From Pseudomonas sp. ACN8 (lineage in GTDB: Bacteria; Pseudomonadota; Gammaproteobacteria; Pseudomonadales; Pseudomonadaceae), in assembly GCF_002303925.1 (NCBI RefSeq), contig NZ_MRCS01000008.1:85704-149703 (forward strand): a DNA stretch of 64,000 nucleotides, written 5' to 3'. Of the stretch, positions 1 through 9,873 are shown in pieces. The notes under the pieces are model-generated. The model saw only the letters and a list, made by a program, of their open reading frames with translations. It was not told the origin of the DNA and searched no databases. Numbering within the stretch: the stretch's first letter is position 1; each line of letters opens with the position of its first letter. The translations under genes were made by a program, and so were the position numbers.

Positions 1-362
1 TCGCCGACGTCGGAGAACTCGTTCAACGGGAACGGCGGAGTTTCCGATTCGTTCAGCACTTCCAGCTCGTAGCCCAGGACTTCGATCATGCCCGACGCCA
101 TGTTGGCGTTGGTCGCACCGGCCGGACGCAGGCGAACCTTGCCGGTGATCTTCACGACGTACTCGCTGCGCACGCGGTCGGCAGCGGCGAAGGTTTCAGC
201 GCGGTCCGGATCGAACACAACCTGGGCCAGACCATCACGATCACGGATATCGAGGAAAATCACCCCACCGTGGTCACGGCGACGGTGGACCCATCCGCAA
301 AGGGTAATTTCCTGGCCGTCCAGGCTTTCGTTCAGTTGGCCGCAATAATGGCTGCGCATCAT
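1..362 (-). CDS. aspS: Aspartyl-tRNA synthetase, N-terminal part (truncated by window edge)
   Basis: Charges tRNA-Asp (and possibly tRNA-Asn, as in many Pseudomonas) with aspartate in the cytoplasm. About 120 N-terminal residues are visible, starting [16 protein letters not shown] and covering the OB-fold anticodon-binding domain with the typical [19 protein letters not shown] stretch. The catalytic class II core lies outside the window to the left. Two adjacent ATG codons at the start leave a one-codon ambiguity. It is followed downstream (outside) and preceded here by the FmdB gene, the order I remember for the aspS-oprD block of P. aeruginosa. Identification is secure; the C-terminus is simply not in view. 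Confidence 0.95.
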   Translation of the reverse strand, partial: MMRSHYCGQLNESLDGQEITLCGWVHRRRDHGGVIFLDIRDRDGLAQVVFDPDRAETFAAADRVRSEYVVKITGKVRLRPAGATNANMASGMIEVLGYELEVLNESETPPFPLNEFSDVG

Positions 363-481
363 GGTCGTGGTTTCACTTCTCGTAATTCGAAATTCGGTTG
401 GAGATCCTACAGCAGCCCCGCCTTTAAAAAGTCGCCGGGTGATGCAAGAGCTCGCGTGTCGTTCAACTCAGGTTCCAGACC

Positions 482-703
482 TTAGTCAGCTTTGTCGCCG
501 CCGGCCAGGTTCTTCTTGGAACCGGTCTTGAAATCGGTTTCGTACCAACCCGTGCCGCTGAGGCGGAAGCCCGGCATGGACAGCAACTTCTTAAGCTCTG
601 GCGCCTGACAGGCAGGGCAGTCGACCAGCGGTGCATCGCTGATCTTTTGAATGGCTTCCAACTGATGACCACAGGAAGCACATTGATAATCGTACATCGG
701 CAT
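482..703 (-). CDS. FmdB-family zinc-ribbon protein
   Basis: Small (73 aa) protein of the FmdB putative regulatory family. It opens MPMYDYQCASCGH, with a CxxC at residues 8-11 and a second CxxC at about 29-32 (DCPAC), the four cysteines expected to bind one zinc. The C-terminal tail is Lys/Gly rich and probably disordered. The start was set at the MPMYDYQ methionine because the family always begins this way; the longer reading frame upstream has no family character. It lies 120 bp upstream of aspS on the same strand and is likely co-transcribed. The biochemical role of the family is unknown; a regulatory role is only inferred from early work on amide metabolism. Confidence 0.85.
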   Translation of the reverse strand: MPMYDYQCASCGHQLEAIQKISDAPLVDCPACQAPELKKLLSMPGFRLSGTGWYETDFKTGSKKNLAGGDKAD

Positions 704-781
704 GGAGGTTGTCTCGGCGATCAGATTGCTACCGCTTACGCAGGGTTTTGCGGCAAAGAGCGGGATTATATCCATTAAATG

Positions 782-813
782 CGGCCTGTGCAGCCGTAAG
801 ACTGCACAGGCCG
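782..813 (-). terminator. Perfect 12-bp hairpin downstream of the RHH gene
   Basis: CGGCCTGTGCAG at 782-793 pairs perfectly with CTGCACAGGCCG at 802-813 around an 8-nt loop. It sits 15 bp after the stop of the ribbon-helix-helix gene (minus strand). The trailing T-tract is poor, so termination may be weak or the hairpin may protect the 3' end. Confidence 0.5.
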
Positions 814-827
814 ACACTCTGCTGTTT

Positions 828-1175
828 TCACCGCCCCGACCAGGCCGTGGCAATGCAACCCCCGTCCTTGAGACTGTGCACGACGCAGACAACCCGAACC
901 AATCCACTGAAGTTCCTTACCCCGCCATGGCGCAAGTGAACTTCGCGATCCACATGAGACAACAGGTTATTGATCGAGCAACCATTGACCCGGGCCATCT
1001 CCGCCAAAATGTCCCAATAAACCTGCTCAAGCCGCAAACAGGTGGCGAAGCCATTCAATCGCACGGAGCGGGACAAGGGCTGGGCCAGCCCCATATCGAA
1101 CTCGCGAACAAACGGATCAACCCTTACATCCTTGCGCGAACCGTATCGCCGCTCTTCCTGCCTTTCATAAACCAT
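828..1175 (-). CDS. Ribbon-helix-helix domain protein (RHH_4-like)
   Basis: A 115-residue protein whose middle part (SRSVRLNGFATCLRLEQVYW followed by a helical LAEMARVNGCSINNLLSHVD segment) matches the RHH_4 fold: a short strand, then two helices, then a conserved SGLVRVVCVVH helix. Proteins of this family are small DNA-binding or aryl-sulfate-associated proteins of unsettled function. The start at 1175 was chosen because an AAGGAG ribosome binding site lies 10 nt upstream of that ATG; a longer reading frame begins 14 codons earlier without one. N-terminal ~35 residues (VYERQEERRYGSRKDVRVD) are charged and probably flexible. Target genes, if any, cannot be told from the sequence. Confidence 0.7.
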   Translation of the reverse strand: MVYERQEERRYGSRKDVRVDPFVREFDMGLAQPLSRSVRLNGFATCLRLEQVYWDILAEMARVNGCSINNLLSHVDREVHLRHGGVRNFSGLVRVVCVVHSLKDGGCIATAWSGR

Positions 1176-1588
1176 AACGCTGACACTCCTTTGCCATCCT
1201 GGTTTCTTTAAGCGCAACTGTCTGTCGCCTTATAAAAACGCAGATACAAAGGTATTTTCCAGCCGACTTTATGACCCTCGACGTAGGATAAGCCAACAAC
1301 TTTTGGCAGACCCTGGAGAACGTCCTACTCCGGACATTTTCCCACGCAGCGAAGCGATATCCCCTTCAGAACCTGCGGCAATTCGCCCCGAAAAGAGCCG
1401 CCGGACGCCCTGATTTGAGTAGCCTGCGGCTTTGCTGTTAAATAGACAGCGTGTCGCCAATGCCTATTTTTCCGGGCATGGCGCATAGGCTGATACCGGG
1501 TACGTGTCCAACGCCTCTTTATTATCTTGAAGCGAACCGTGCGCCATCAGCTCTTCCTTGTGAGCTGTCTTAACGTGAGTTAATCAAA
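1176..1588. other. Intergenic region between RHH gene and cold-shock gene
   Basis: About 410 bp between two divergent genes. It must hold both promoters and the leader of the cold-shock-domain gene. I find no convincing coding frame, no tRNA and no terminator in it; a 63-codon frame on the minus strand (1269-1460) has no family resemblance. Confidence 0.4.
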
Positions 1589-2191
1589 ATGTTGAAAATC
1601 GTCCATCTGTTGATAGGCGCAGCGGCCTTGCTGCTGTCCTTCATCCCTAGCCTGCAATCCGAAGCCTTGCCTTACCTGCAACAACCCGACGCACTGTACC
1701 TGGCCTTTTTCGGCCTGCTCAACCTTACGCTTGCACCAGTCATCCCTTACTGGAACAAAGGCCCGCGTCACCAACTGCAAAACCTGGTCAGCGCCCTGCT
1801 GGTTCTGAGCGTGGTCCTGCAAACCCTGACGCTGATCGCACCGATGCCCGTCATCGCCGGTCAACCCGCCGTACTGTTCAGCCTGGTCGCAGCCCTGGTT
1901 GCCGTTGCCCTGCACCTGGGCATCAGCTTCTACAAGTCGTCACCAGCCGCCGCCTCGCCAAGCTACGACATGAGCAACCGCGATACCGGCACCGTCAAGT
2001 GGTTCAACACATCCAAAGGCTTCGGCTTCATCTCCCGCGACTCCGGCGACGACATCTTCGTCCACTTCCGGGCCATTCGCGGTGAAGGCCATCGTGTCCT
2101 GGTCGAAGGCCAGCGCGTGGAGTTCTCCGTCATGAATCGTGACAAGGGCCTGCAAGCCGAAGATGTGATCGCCGCACTGCCGCGCCGCTGA
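1589..2191 (+). CDS. Membrane protein with C-terminal cold-shock domain
   Basis: A 200-aa fusion. Residues 1-115 form about four hydrophobic segments (an N-terminal segment from residue 5, one at ~37-52, one at ~65-83, one at ~92-112). After a short Pro/Ala/Ser linker, residues ~132-200 are a complete cold-shock (OB-fold) domain with RNP1 (KGFGFI) and RNP2 (DIFVHF) and the usual GTVKWFN beginning. Such a domain binds single-stranded RNA/DNA; here it would be tethered to the cytoplasmic face of the inner membrane. The PAO1 gene at this position is also annotated as cold-shock protein, as I recall. It ends 65 bp before convergent slyX, sharing a terminator with it. Function beyond nucleic-acid binding is unknown. 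Confidence 0.85.
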   Translation: MLKIVHLLIGAAALLLSFIPSLQSEALPYLQQPDALYLAFFGLLNLTLAPVIPYWNKGPRHQLQNLVSALLVLSVVLQTLTLIAPMPVIAGQPAVLFSLVAALVAVALHLGISFYKSSPAAASPSYDMSNRDTGTVKWFNTSKGFGFISRDSGDDIFVHFRAIRGEGHRVLVEGQRVEFSVMNRDKGLQAEDVIAALPRR

Positions 2192-2202
2192 TTCAAGGCA
2201 AA

Positions 2203-2239
2203 AAAAAACCGCGCACAGCCCAGCTGTCCGCGGTTTTTT
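2203..2239. terminator. Bidirectional terminator between cold-shock gene and slyX
   Basis: AAACCGCG (2206-2213) pairs with CGCGGTTT (2229-2236); an A-run precedes and a T-run follows, so it can terminate both convergent transcripts. Confidence 0.8.
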
Positions 2240-2255
2240 CATGCCTGTGATTTGC

Positions 2256-2462
2256 CTAATAGTGCGGCGGCGGCGCTTCTTCTTCGAATGACTCGAACTG
2301 CCCGACCATTTCCTCCTGCCGCTTGAGCAGCGCGGCCATTTGCAGCTGCAGGCGCTCGACCACCCGTTGCTGCGCCACCAGCACATCGTTCAATGCCTGA
2401 ATGGTGTCATCCTGAAACGCCAGACGGCTTTCCAGCTCGGTAACGCGCTCTTCCAGGCTCAT
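2256..2462 (-). CDS. slyX: SlyX family protein
   Basis: A 68-aa protein starting [19 protein letters not shown], with an almost uninterrupted heptad pattern up to residue ~55 (coiled coil) and the conserved acidic/proline tail ending in APPPHY. Length and sequence match SlyX throughout gammaproteobacteria. The role of SlyX is not known; it is not the SlyA regulator. It starts 3 bp after the stop of the HIT gene on the same strand, so the two are translationally close and probably one transcript. Confidence 0.92.
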   Translation of the reverse strand: MSLEERVTELESRLAFQDDTIQALNDVLVAQQRVVERLQLQMAALLKRQEEMVGQFESFEEEAPPPHY

Positions 2463-2465
2463 GGT

Positions 2466-2891
2466 TCAGCCCTCCAGAAACGTAAAATCATCGGTCAAAA
2501 TCAAGCGCAAACGTTCGCGAATCGCGGCGATCTGCTCCGAACCGTAGGGTTTTGCCGGATGTTTACCCCAAACCGGCGCTGGCCAGGCGGCATCTTCGCG
2601 CTTGCGCACAATCACATGCATGTGCAACTGACTGACGACATTGCCCAGCGCCGCCACATTCAACTTGTCCGCATCGAACGCATCCTTGAGCACTTGCGAC
2701 AGCGCAGTGGTTTCCTGCCAAAGCTGTTGCTGCTCTGCGACATCCAACTGAAATATCTCGCTGATAGCCTCGCGACGAGGTACCAGGATGAACCAGGGAT
2801 AGTTCGAATCGTTGGACAGCAGCAACCGGCAGAGCGGAAAGTCCCCGATCAGTAACGTGTCTTGTTGAAGTCGTGGATCTAAAGCGAACAC
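2466..2891 (-). CDS. HIT-domain nucleotide-binding protein
   Basis: A 141-aa histidine-triad family protein. The signature QLHMHVIVRK (about residues 90-99) supplies the HxHx part of the triad, with a preceding NVAALGNVVSQ typical of the family. HIT proteins hydrolyse or transfer nucleotidyl groups (AMP-lysine, dinucleoside polyphosphates). Start choice: a GTG at 2891 (VFALDPRLQQD) has GGGAG 8 nt upstream; another GTG at 2900 would add three residues but overlaps that ribosome binding site. It is upstream of slyX in the same orientation. Confidence 0.88.
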   Translation of the reverse strand: MFALDPRLQQDTLLIGDFPLCRLLLSNDSNYPWFILVPRREAISEIFQLDVAEQQQLWQETTALSQVLKDAFDADKLNVAALGNVVSQLHMHVIVRKREDAAWPAPVWGKHPAKPYGSEQIAAIRERLRLILTDDFTFLEG

Positions 2892-3801
2892 TGCGCGCAC
2901 TCCCGCCGGGTCATCATTTTTCAGCTTAGCGCTCTATCCAGAAGGACAGCGCACCAAGCGACCGGACGGCAGCATACCTGCGAACGGCGCAGGCTTCACG
3001 GCGAACCTTGCATCGAGGCCACGAGCGTCAGCAAAAAACTGACAGACGCCCCCGGATGGGACAATTTTCACTACCGCGCACCATTGCAGAACCGGATAGC
3101 AGCGAAAAAACGCCGAAATGACTGATCAACAAGGAAAAGTTCGCTTCAGGCAAGCGGCCGACAGAGATGAATTCAGTACAGGGCAAAAATTTTTTGCACC
3201 AAAACCGCACAGTAGGTCTACGCTGAACGCTTCGACATCCGCCATTTACTCAGTTGTGGGGTGAACCGGTAACATTTCTGGTTGCCAGACTGTCGATCAG
3301 AAGGGCGCAACATGATATCAGGCAAGGCGTCAAGCCCAAACCAAAAGCGCTTGAGCCCCCCGGTTTTATGAGGTATTTACAGCATCTGGCAGTCAATTGG
3401 AAAAAAAGCGTAACAAAACACGAGTTTGTGCACGCTTGTTGCATTGATACCCAGTATCGCCCGAGTGGCACCCGCTGGAAGCGGAGGCCCTCAGGTAAAA
3501 AAAATAGTGGCAAGGTAGCCCGATGGAGATTCAAACGTTTCACCAGGACTCTTTTTACCGACGACAAGGCGCAGAAAACAGCATTAAAGTTGTCCGCCCT
3601 GTTGCGTCGGAGCTGGAAATTTGCGACATCTACCATGCTGTTTGCGACAGGGTCGTAAAGAAGGCGAAAGGTTAGATGCGCAAGTATCGCCAACATTGTC
3701 GGCGTGATATAAGTTTGCGCCGACACAAAAAGAAAGAGCCGCCCAGATAATAAAACAGGTGGGACGGCAGTACTCTTCTAAAACCAAAGGAGCAAATCAC
3801 G
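2892..3801. other. Long non-coding region upstream of oprD
   Basis: Roughly 900 bp, visibly more AT-rich than the flanking genes, between the divergent HIT gene and oprD. Two overlapping open frames on opposite strands around 3250-3726 have unusual composition, no family resemblance and no good ribosome binding site, so I do not call them. It presumably holds the oprD promoter, a long leader and regulatory sites; an A/T-rich hairpin (GCAAAAA..TTTTTGC) lies at 3183-3197. Confidence 0.4.
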
Positions 3802-5130
3802 ATGCGCGTGATGAAGTGGAGCATGATCGCACTGGCAGTTGCAGCAGCAGCCAGTACCCAATTGGCTACGGCCGCCCCTTTCGTAAGTGACCAGGCTGAA
3901 GCCAAAGGTATTGTTGAAGACAGCACGCTGAACTTGCTGGTTCGCAACTACTACTTCAACCGTGATAACAAAGATGGCGCCAACGACCAGAAAGACTGGA
4001 CCCAAGGCATCTGGGGCAATTTCAGCTCCGGTTACACCCAAGGCCTGATCGGTGTTGGTGTTGATGCATTCGGCTACCTGGCAATCAAACTGGACGGCGG
4101 TGATGGCACCGGCGGCACCGGCAACATGAGCCGCGACGCTGATGGCGAAGTCAACGACAGCCAGGGCAAAGCAGGCGGCGCAGTTAAATTCCGCGTATCC
4201 AAAACCGAGCTGAAAGTCGGCGACATGCAGCCAAGCACTGCCCCAGTGTTTGCAGTTGGCGGCTCCCGTATCCTTCCTCAAACTGCCAGCGGCATCCAGC
4301 TGCAGAGCAGCGAAGTCAAAGACCTTGACCTCGAAGCCGGTCACTTCTACTCGGCGACCAGCCAGGACCGCAACGCCCGTGACGGCGGCCTGTTTGCAAC
4401 CTACGCTGGCGTAGAAGCCAACAGCATCGACTACTTCGGTGGTAAATACGGCATCACCGACAACCTGTCGGCATCGCTGTATGGCGCCAAGCTGGAAGAC
4501 ATCTGGAACCAGTACTACGCCAACCTGAACTACACCATCCCATTCACCGACTCTGAGTCGCTGAACCTGGACGGTAACATCTACAACACCAAAGACACCG
4601 GTGATGCCAAAGCCGGTGATATCAGCAACACCACGTTCTCCCTGGCTGCTGCTTTCTCGTTCATGAAAGCACACACCATTACCCTGGGCTTCCAGAAGGT
4701 CAACGGTGACACTCCGTTCGACTACATCGGTGTGGGCAAGAACAACCGCGGCGGCGACTCGATCTTCCTCGCCAACTCCATCCAGTACTCTGACTTCAAC
4801 GCCCCGAACGAGAAGTCTGCCCAGGTTCGTTACGACCTGAAAATGGCCGAGTACGGCGTTCCAGGTCTGAGCTTCATGACCCGTTATGTGAAAGGTTGGG
4901 ACATCGACGGTACCAACACTCCAGCTAACAGCGCCTACGCTGGTCTGTACGGTGCAGATGGCAAGCACAACGAAACCAACTTCGAAGCCAAGTACGTTGT
5001 TCAGTCTGGCCCGGCAAAAGACCTGTCCTTCCGTATTCGTCAGGCATGGCACTTCGCTAACGCCGACCAAGGTGAAGGCGACGTGAAAGAGTTCCGTTTC
5101 ATCGTCGACTACCCGCTGTCGGTTTTGTAA
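3802..5130 (+). CDS. oprD: OprD outer-membrane porin
   Basis: A 442-aa OprD-family 18-stranded beta-barrel for uptake of basic amino acids and small peptides (the carbapenem route in P. aeruginosa). It has a signal peptide (MRVMKWSMIALAVAAAAS..ATA, cleavage near residue 25), then the family opening AFVSDQAEAKG-like PFVSDQAEAKGIVEDS. Long stretches such as SIFLANSIQYSDFN and ETNFEAKYVVQSGPAKDL, and the C-terminal ..VKEFRFIVDYPLSVL, follow P. aeruginosa OprD itself closely, more than OprE or OpdP types. The start has AAGGAG 9 nt upstream. Gene position next to HIT-slyX-cold shock-aspS also fits oprD. A strong terminator follows. Confidence 0.9.
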   Translation: MRVMKWSMIALAVAAAASTQLATAAPFVSDQAEAKGIVEDSTLNLLVRNYYFNRDNKDGANDQKDWTQGIWGNFSSGYTQGLIGVGVDAFGYLAIKLDGGDGTGGTGNMSRDADGEVNDSQGKAGGAVKFRVSKTELKVGDMQPSTAPVFAVGGSRILPQTASGIQLQSSEVKDLDLEAGHFYSATSQDRNARDGGLFATYAGVEANSIDYFGGKYGITDNLSASLYGAKLEDIWNQYYANLNYTIPFTDSESLNLDGNIYNTKDTGDAKAGDISNTTFSLAAAFSFMKAHTITLGFQKVNGDTPFDYIGVGKNNRGGDSIFLANSIQYSDFNAPNEKSAQVRYDLKMAEYGVPGLSFMTRYVKGWDIDGTNTPANSAYAGLYGADGKHNETNFEAKYVVQSGPAKDLSFRIRQAWHFANADQGEGDVKEFRFIVDYPLSVL

Positions 5131-5160
5131 TCGCATTCAGTTAGTTTGCGGTAACAAAAC

Positions 5161-5190
5161 AAAAGGCCCATCTTCGGATGGGCCTTTTTT
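5161..5190 (+). terminator. Rho-independent terminator of oprD
   Basis: AAAAGGCCCATC (5161-5172), TTCG tetraloop, GATGGGCC and a run of six T: a textbook intrinsic terminator 30 bp after the oprD stop. It also faces the convergent mscS. Confidence 0.95.
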
Positions 5191-5271
5191 GTTGTCTATG
5201 CAAACTGTTCAATTATTGAACAATCGCTATCCATGCCTGACCGAAAAGTCAGCCGTGTATGGCAAGACCTG

Positions 5272-6114
5272 TCACTGCACCGCAGATTCCTGAACCACTC
5301 GAATAACCCGCTGTGGAAATGGAATATCGATGCCGGCCTCTCGCAGACGGTCACGGGACAGTTCGTTGAACATGAACATCACGTCCCAGTAATCGGCAGT
5401 CTTTACCCAGACACGAAGCGAAAGCGTGATCGCACTGTCACCCAGGGTGGAAACAACGGCCAGCGGCTCCGGATCGGCCAATACACGCGGATCCTTGGCC
5501 AATTCCAGCAAAACTTCACGGGCTTTCTGCAGGTCCGCTTCGTAATCAACACCGACATCAAACACGACTTTGCGGGTCGGCTGACGATTGGTGTTGGTGA
5601 TGATGCCATTCGACAGATTGCCGTTAGGCACGATGATGGTCTTGTTGTCACCGGTACGCAGCACGGTATGGAAAATCTGGATGCTATCGACAGTACCGGC
5701 GATACCCTGAGCCTCGATCCAGTCACCAATGCGAAACGGACGGAACAGCAAAATCAGCACGCCACCGGCGAAGTTCGCCAGGCTGCCCTGCAAGGCCAGG
5801 CCAATGGCCAGGCCAGCCGCGCCGATCGCCGCCACAAACGAAGTGGTTTCCACACCGATCATCGAGGCCACGCTGACGATCAGCAGGATCTTGAGGATGA
5901 TGTTCGCCAGGCTGCTGATGAAGCCTTGCAGCGCCAGGTCGGCATTACGCAATGCAATCAGGCCGCCGAGCTTTTTCGTGACCTTGTTGATCAGCCACCA
6001 GCCGATGGCCAGGGTGATGACCGCCAGCAGTACACGGCTGCCGTATTCCATGATCATCGGGATCCAGCTTTGGGATACCTTGACCAGATTGTCTACCTCG
6101 GCATTTAAGTCCAT
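5272..6114 (-). CDS. mscS: Small-conductance mechanosensitive channel MscS
   Basis: A 280-aa MscS channel of standard E. coli length; it opens under membrane tension to release osmolytes. Three membrane segments are visible at about residues 25-45, 68-88 and 95-125; the third is the pore helix with the Ala/Gly-packed pattern AAIGAAGLAIGLALQGSLAN, followed by the conserved FRPFRIGDWI that starts the cytoplasmic beta domain. The C-terminus ends with PFPQRVIRVVQE, as in the family. AGGAG precedes the start. Convergent to oprD. Confidence 0.93.
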   Translation of the reverse strand: MDLNAEVDNLVKVSQSWIPMIMEYGSRVLLAVITLAIGWWLINKVTKKLGGLIALRNADLALQGFISSLANIILKILLIVSVASMIGVETTSFVAAIGAAGLAIGLALQGSLANFAGGVLILLFRPFRIGDWIEAQGIAGTVDSIQIFHTVLRTGDNKTIIVPNGNLSNGIITNTNRQPTRKVVFDVGVDYEADLQKAREVLLELAKDPRVLADPEPLAVVSTLGDSAITLSLRVWVKTADYWDVMFMFNELSRDRLREAGIDIPFPQRVIRVVQESAVQ

Positions 6115-6150
6115 CTACACTCTCCTGTTTTCCGGCTACCCGGCATGCAC

Positions 6151-6203
6151 AAAAAAAGCGGCAGAAAGACCGAACCGCGACGGGCTCAATCGTTTCTGCC
6201 GCT
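6151..6203 (-). terminator. Terminator of yajQ
   Basis: AGCGGCAGAAA (6157-6167) and TTTCTGCCGCT (6193-6203) form an 11-bp stem with a 25-nt loop; read on the minus strand it is followed by seven T. It lies between the yajQ stop and the mscS start. Confidence 0.75.
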
Positions 6204-6250
6204 GCTTGGCCTCCGACGTCGCAAACGCCTAGAGGTTCCCGCTTCGAGAC

Positions 6251-6736
6251 TCAGTCGCGGAAGTTGTTGAACTGCAGCGGCATACCGAATTCCTTGGCCC
6301 GCAGCGCTGCAATGGCTTCTTGCAGGTCATCACGCTTTTTGCCGGTGATACGAACCTGCTCGCCCTGAATGGCCGCCTGAACCTTGAGCTTGGCGTCTTT
6401 GACATGGGCGACGATTTTCTTCGCCAGCTCCTTGTCGATGCCTTCCTTGAGGACGGCTTCCTGTTTCATCAGCTTGCCCGATGCGAACGCGTCCTTGACT
6501 TCAAGGCACTGCACGTCGATTTTGCGCTTGACCAGCGCCAGCTTGAGGATCTCAATCATCGCTTCGAGCTGGAAATCCGCTTCGGCGGTCAGGTTGACGG
6601 TCAGGTCTTTTTCCTTGAACTCGAAGCTGCCTTTGCCTTTCAGGTCATAACGACGATCGAGTTCCTTGACGGCGTTCTCGACCGCGTTGGTGACTTCGTG
6701 TTTGTCCAGTTCGGATACCACGTCGAACGACGGCAT
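6251..6736 (-). CDS. yajQ: YajQ family nucleotide-binding protein
   Basis: A 161-aa YajQ protein ([22 protein letters not shown].., ending ..[10 protein letters not shown]), made of two ferredoxin-like folds. Members bind RNA/nucleotides, and in Xanthomonas and Pseudomonas relatives bind cyclic-di-GMP and act as effectors of virulence or phage-related traits; whether this copy does so is inferred. Full length, with no unusual residues. It is divergent from panE. Confidence 0.92.
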   Translation of the reverse strand: MPSFDVVSELDKHEVTNAVENAVKELDRRYDLKGKGSFEFKEKDLTVNLTAEADFQLEAMIEILKLALVKRKIDVQCLEVKDAFASGKLMKQEAVLKEGIDKELAKKIVAHVKDAKLKVQAAIQGEQVRITGKKRDDLQEAIAALRAKEFGMPLQFNNFRD

Positions 6737-6766
6737 GTAATCTCTCCAAATTTAAAGGCGCACTGA

Positions 6767-7789
<1,023 letters not shown>

Positions 7790-7825
7790 GCAGCGGCTAC
7801 GCTGGCCACTTGTTCCTTGTCTGCG

Positions 7826-9871
7826 ATGAATCCGATGCCATTGCGTCAGCGCCTTGAAAACCTGCCCGTCGGCCAGAAACTGCTGGCCGCCCTGCTGGTA
7901 CTGATGGTCACCGTCCTGCTGGTTGCCAACCTGACCTTTATCAGCGCCGCCTACTACATCTCCCAGGAAAGCATGGCGCCCCAGGCACTGCAAACCATCG
8001 GCCGGCTGGTATCCAACCCGAGCCTGGCCTCCGAGGCCCTGGCGTCACCGCAAAGCGCCGAGCGCCTGCTGAATGAACTCAACAGCTATTCGCCATTGCG
8101 CGCGGCGGCCCTGTATGACGGAAAGGGTGAGCGACTGGCGCAATTGCAGCATGGCGATAACCTGGAGCTGCCGAAGCGCTTCCGGCATATCGAAGACTGG
8201 CAGGCCACCGAGTTTCGTACCAACCAAGTCATCCCCCTGCCCCGCACCGGTGCGGCACCAGGGCACCTGCTGTTGGTGGCCTCAAGCGAACTGCCAGTGG
8301 CGTTCTACACCGGGACCCTGACGGCGAGCCTGGGGATTCTGATCTTCAGCGTATTGCTGTGGCTGATCATTGCCCGCCAGATCAAGCGCCTGATTACCCG
8401 GCCGATCCACCAGCTCGAAGAGTTGTCCCGGCAGGTCACCCGTGAAGAAAACTACGCACTGCGTGCTTCACGCGGAAACCACGATGAAATCGGCAGCCTC
8501 GCCGAGGCGTTCAATACCATGCTCTCGCGGATCGAGGCCAGGGAGCAGCAACTCAAGCGGGCCAGGGACGACTCCCAGGCGGCCTACGACCAGGCCCAGG
8601 GGCTGGCGGAAGAAACCCGCCATACCAACCGCAAACTGGAGCTCGAAGTCCAGGTGCGCAGCAAGATCGAGAAAAAGCTCACCGGTTTCCAGAACTACCT
8701 CAACAGCATCATCGACTCCATGCCATCGGCGCTGATCGCCCTCGACGAACAGCTCTACGTGACGCAATGGAACCAGGAGGCCAGCGCCCTCTCCGGCACG
8801 CGCCTGGATGAAGCTCTCAACCAGCCCATCTTCCTGGCCTTCGAACCGCTCAAGCCGTTCTTGCCGCAACTCAAGCAAACGGTCGAGCAGCATACGGTGG
8901 CCAAGATCGAACGTGTTACCTGGCTCAAGGACGACGAACCCCGCCACTATGCCCTGACCTTCTATCCGTTGATGGGCGGTGCCGGGCGCGGCGTGGTGAT
9001 CCGGATCGACGACATCACCCAGCGCCTGTCCCTTGAAGAGATGATGGTGCAGTCGGAGAAAATGCTGTCGGTGGGTGGCCTGGCCGCCGGCATGGCCCAT
9101 GAGATCAACAACCCGCTGGGCGCGATCCTGCACAACGTGCAAAACATTCGCCGACGTCTGTCGCCCGATTTACCGAAAAACCTCGAAGTGGCCGAACAGG
9201 CTGGCATCGAACTGGCGACGGTCAACCAGTACCTGCAAATCCGCGAAGTGCCGCAGTTGCTCGATGGCATCCAGCAGGCCGGTGCCCGGGCGGCGAAAAT
9301 CGTTACCCACATGCTCAGCTTCAGCCGTCGCAGCACCCGCCAGATGGCCCCGTGCGACCTGCCCGCCCTGATCGACCAGGCGGTAGAGATCGCCGGTAAC
9401 GATTTCGACCTGGCGATCGGTTTCGACTTCAAGGGCCAGGCCATCATTCGTCAGTTCGATCCTTCGCTGGGACCGGTTCCCGGCACCGCCAACGAACTGG
9501 AGCAAGTGCTGCTCAACCTGTTGAAAAACGCCGCGCAAGCCATCCACCAGCGCGAAGACGACAGCGAGCCGGGGCGGATCATTCTGCGCACCAGGCTCAA
9601 TCCGCCCTGGGCGGAAATCCAGGTCGAGGACAACGGTATCGGCATGAGCGAAAATGTGCGCAAACGCACCTTCGAGCCGTTTTTCACGACCAAGGAAATC
9701 GGCCAGGGCACCGGGCTTGGGCTGTCGGTGTCGTACTTCATCATCACCAATAACCACAAGGGGCAGATGGAAGTGCAATCGACCCTGGGCCAGGGCACCT
9801 GCTTCACCTTGCGCCTGCCCTTGGCGAGTACACCGCCTGTCTCGCAACAACTCAACCTGCTATCGAGGTAA
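7826..9871 (+). CDS. Membrane sensor histidine kinase (HAMP-PAS-HisKA-HATPase)
   Basis: A 681-aa sensor kinase. Membrane segments at about 16-43 and 160-184 bracket a ~115-residue periplasmic domain; a HAMP domain (~185-240), a helical linker, a PAS domain (~290-395), the phospho-acceptor box GGLAAGMAHEINNPLG (~415-430) and the ATPase domain with N box NLLKNAAQAI, DNGIGM and GTGLGLS follow. No receiver domain and no adjacent response regulator are present, so its partner is encoded elsewhere. Start codon is uncertain: a TTG at 7817 and ATGs at 7826 and 7835 are all in frame with no clear ribosome binding site. It ends 2 bp before the adenosyltransferase gene. The signal is unknown. Confidence 0.88.
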   Translation: MNPMPLRQRLENLPVGQKLLAALLVLMVTVLLVANLTFISAAYYISQESMAPQALQTIGRLVSNPSLASEALASPQSAERLLNELNSYSPLRAAALYDGKGERLAQLQHGDNLELPKRFRHIEDWQATEFRTNQVIPLPRTGAAPGHLLLVASSELPVAFYTGTLTASLGILIFSVLLWLIIARQIKRLITRPIHQLEELSRQVTREENYALRASRGNHDEIGSLAEAFNTMLSRIEAREQQLKRARDDSQAAYDQAQGLAEETRHTNRKLELEVQVRSKIEKKLTGFQNYLNSIIDSMPSALIALDEQLYVTQWNQEASALSGTRLDEALNQPIFLAFEPLKPFLPQLKQTVEQHTVAKIERVTWLKDDEPRHYALTFYPLMGGAGRGVVIRIDDITQRLSLEEMMVQSEKMLSVGGLAAGMAHEINNPLGAILHNVQNIRRRLSPDLPKNLEVAEQAGIELATVNQYLQIREVPQLLDGIQQAGARAAKIVTHMLSFSRRSTRQMAPCDLPALIDQAVEIAGNDFDLAIGFDFKGQAIIRQFDPSLGPVPGTANELEQVLLNLLKNAAQAIHQREDDSEPGRIILRTRLNPPWAEIQVEDNGIGMSENVRKRTFEPFFTTKEIGQGTGLGLSVSYFIITNNHKGQMEVQSTLGQGTCFTLRLPLASTPPVSQQLNLLSR

Positions 9872-9873
9872 CC

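Noticed and set aside
1269..1460. 63-codon frame between the RHH and cold-shock genes
   Set aside because: No ribosome binding site or similarity; spans the region where promoters must lie.
3250..3726. Overlapping open frames of 134 and 158 codons on opposite strands upstream of oprD
   Set aside because: Unnatural composition, no family resemblance, no ribosome binding site, and they lie antisense to each other in AT-rich intergenic DNA.
3778..5136. 452-codon frame antisense to oprD
   Set aside because: Mirror frame of a GC-rich gene; its product is valine-rich with no known fold, while oprD on the other strand is certain.
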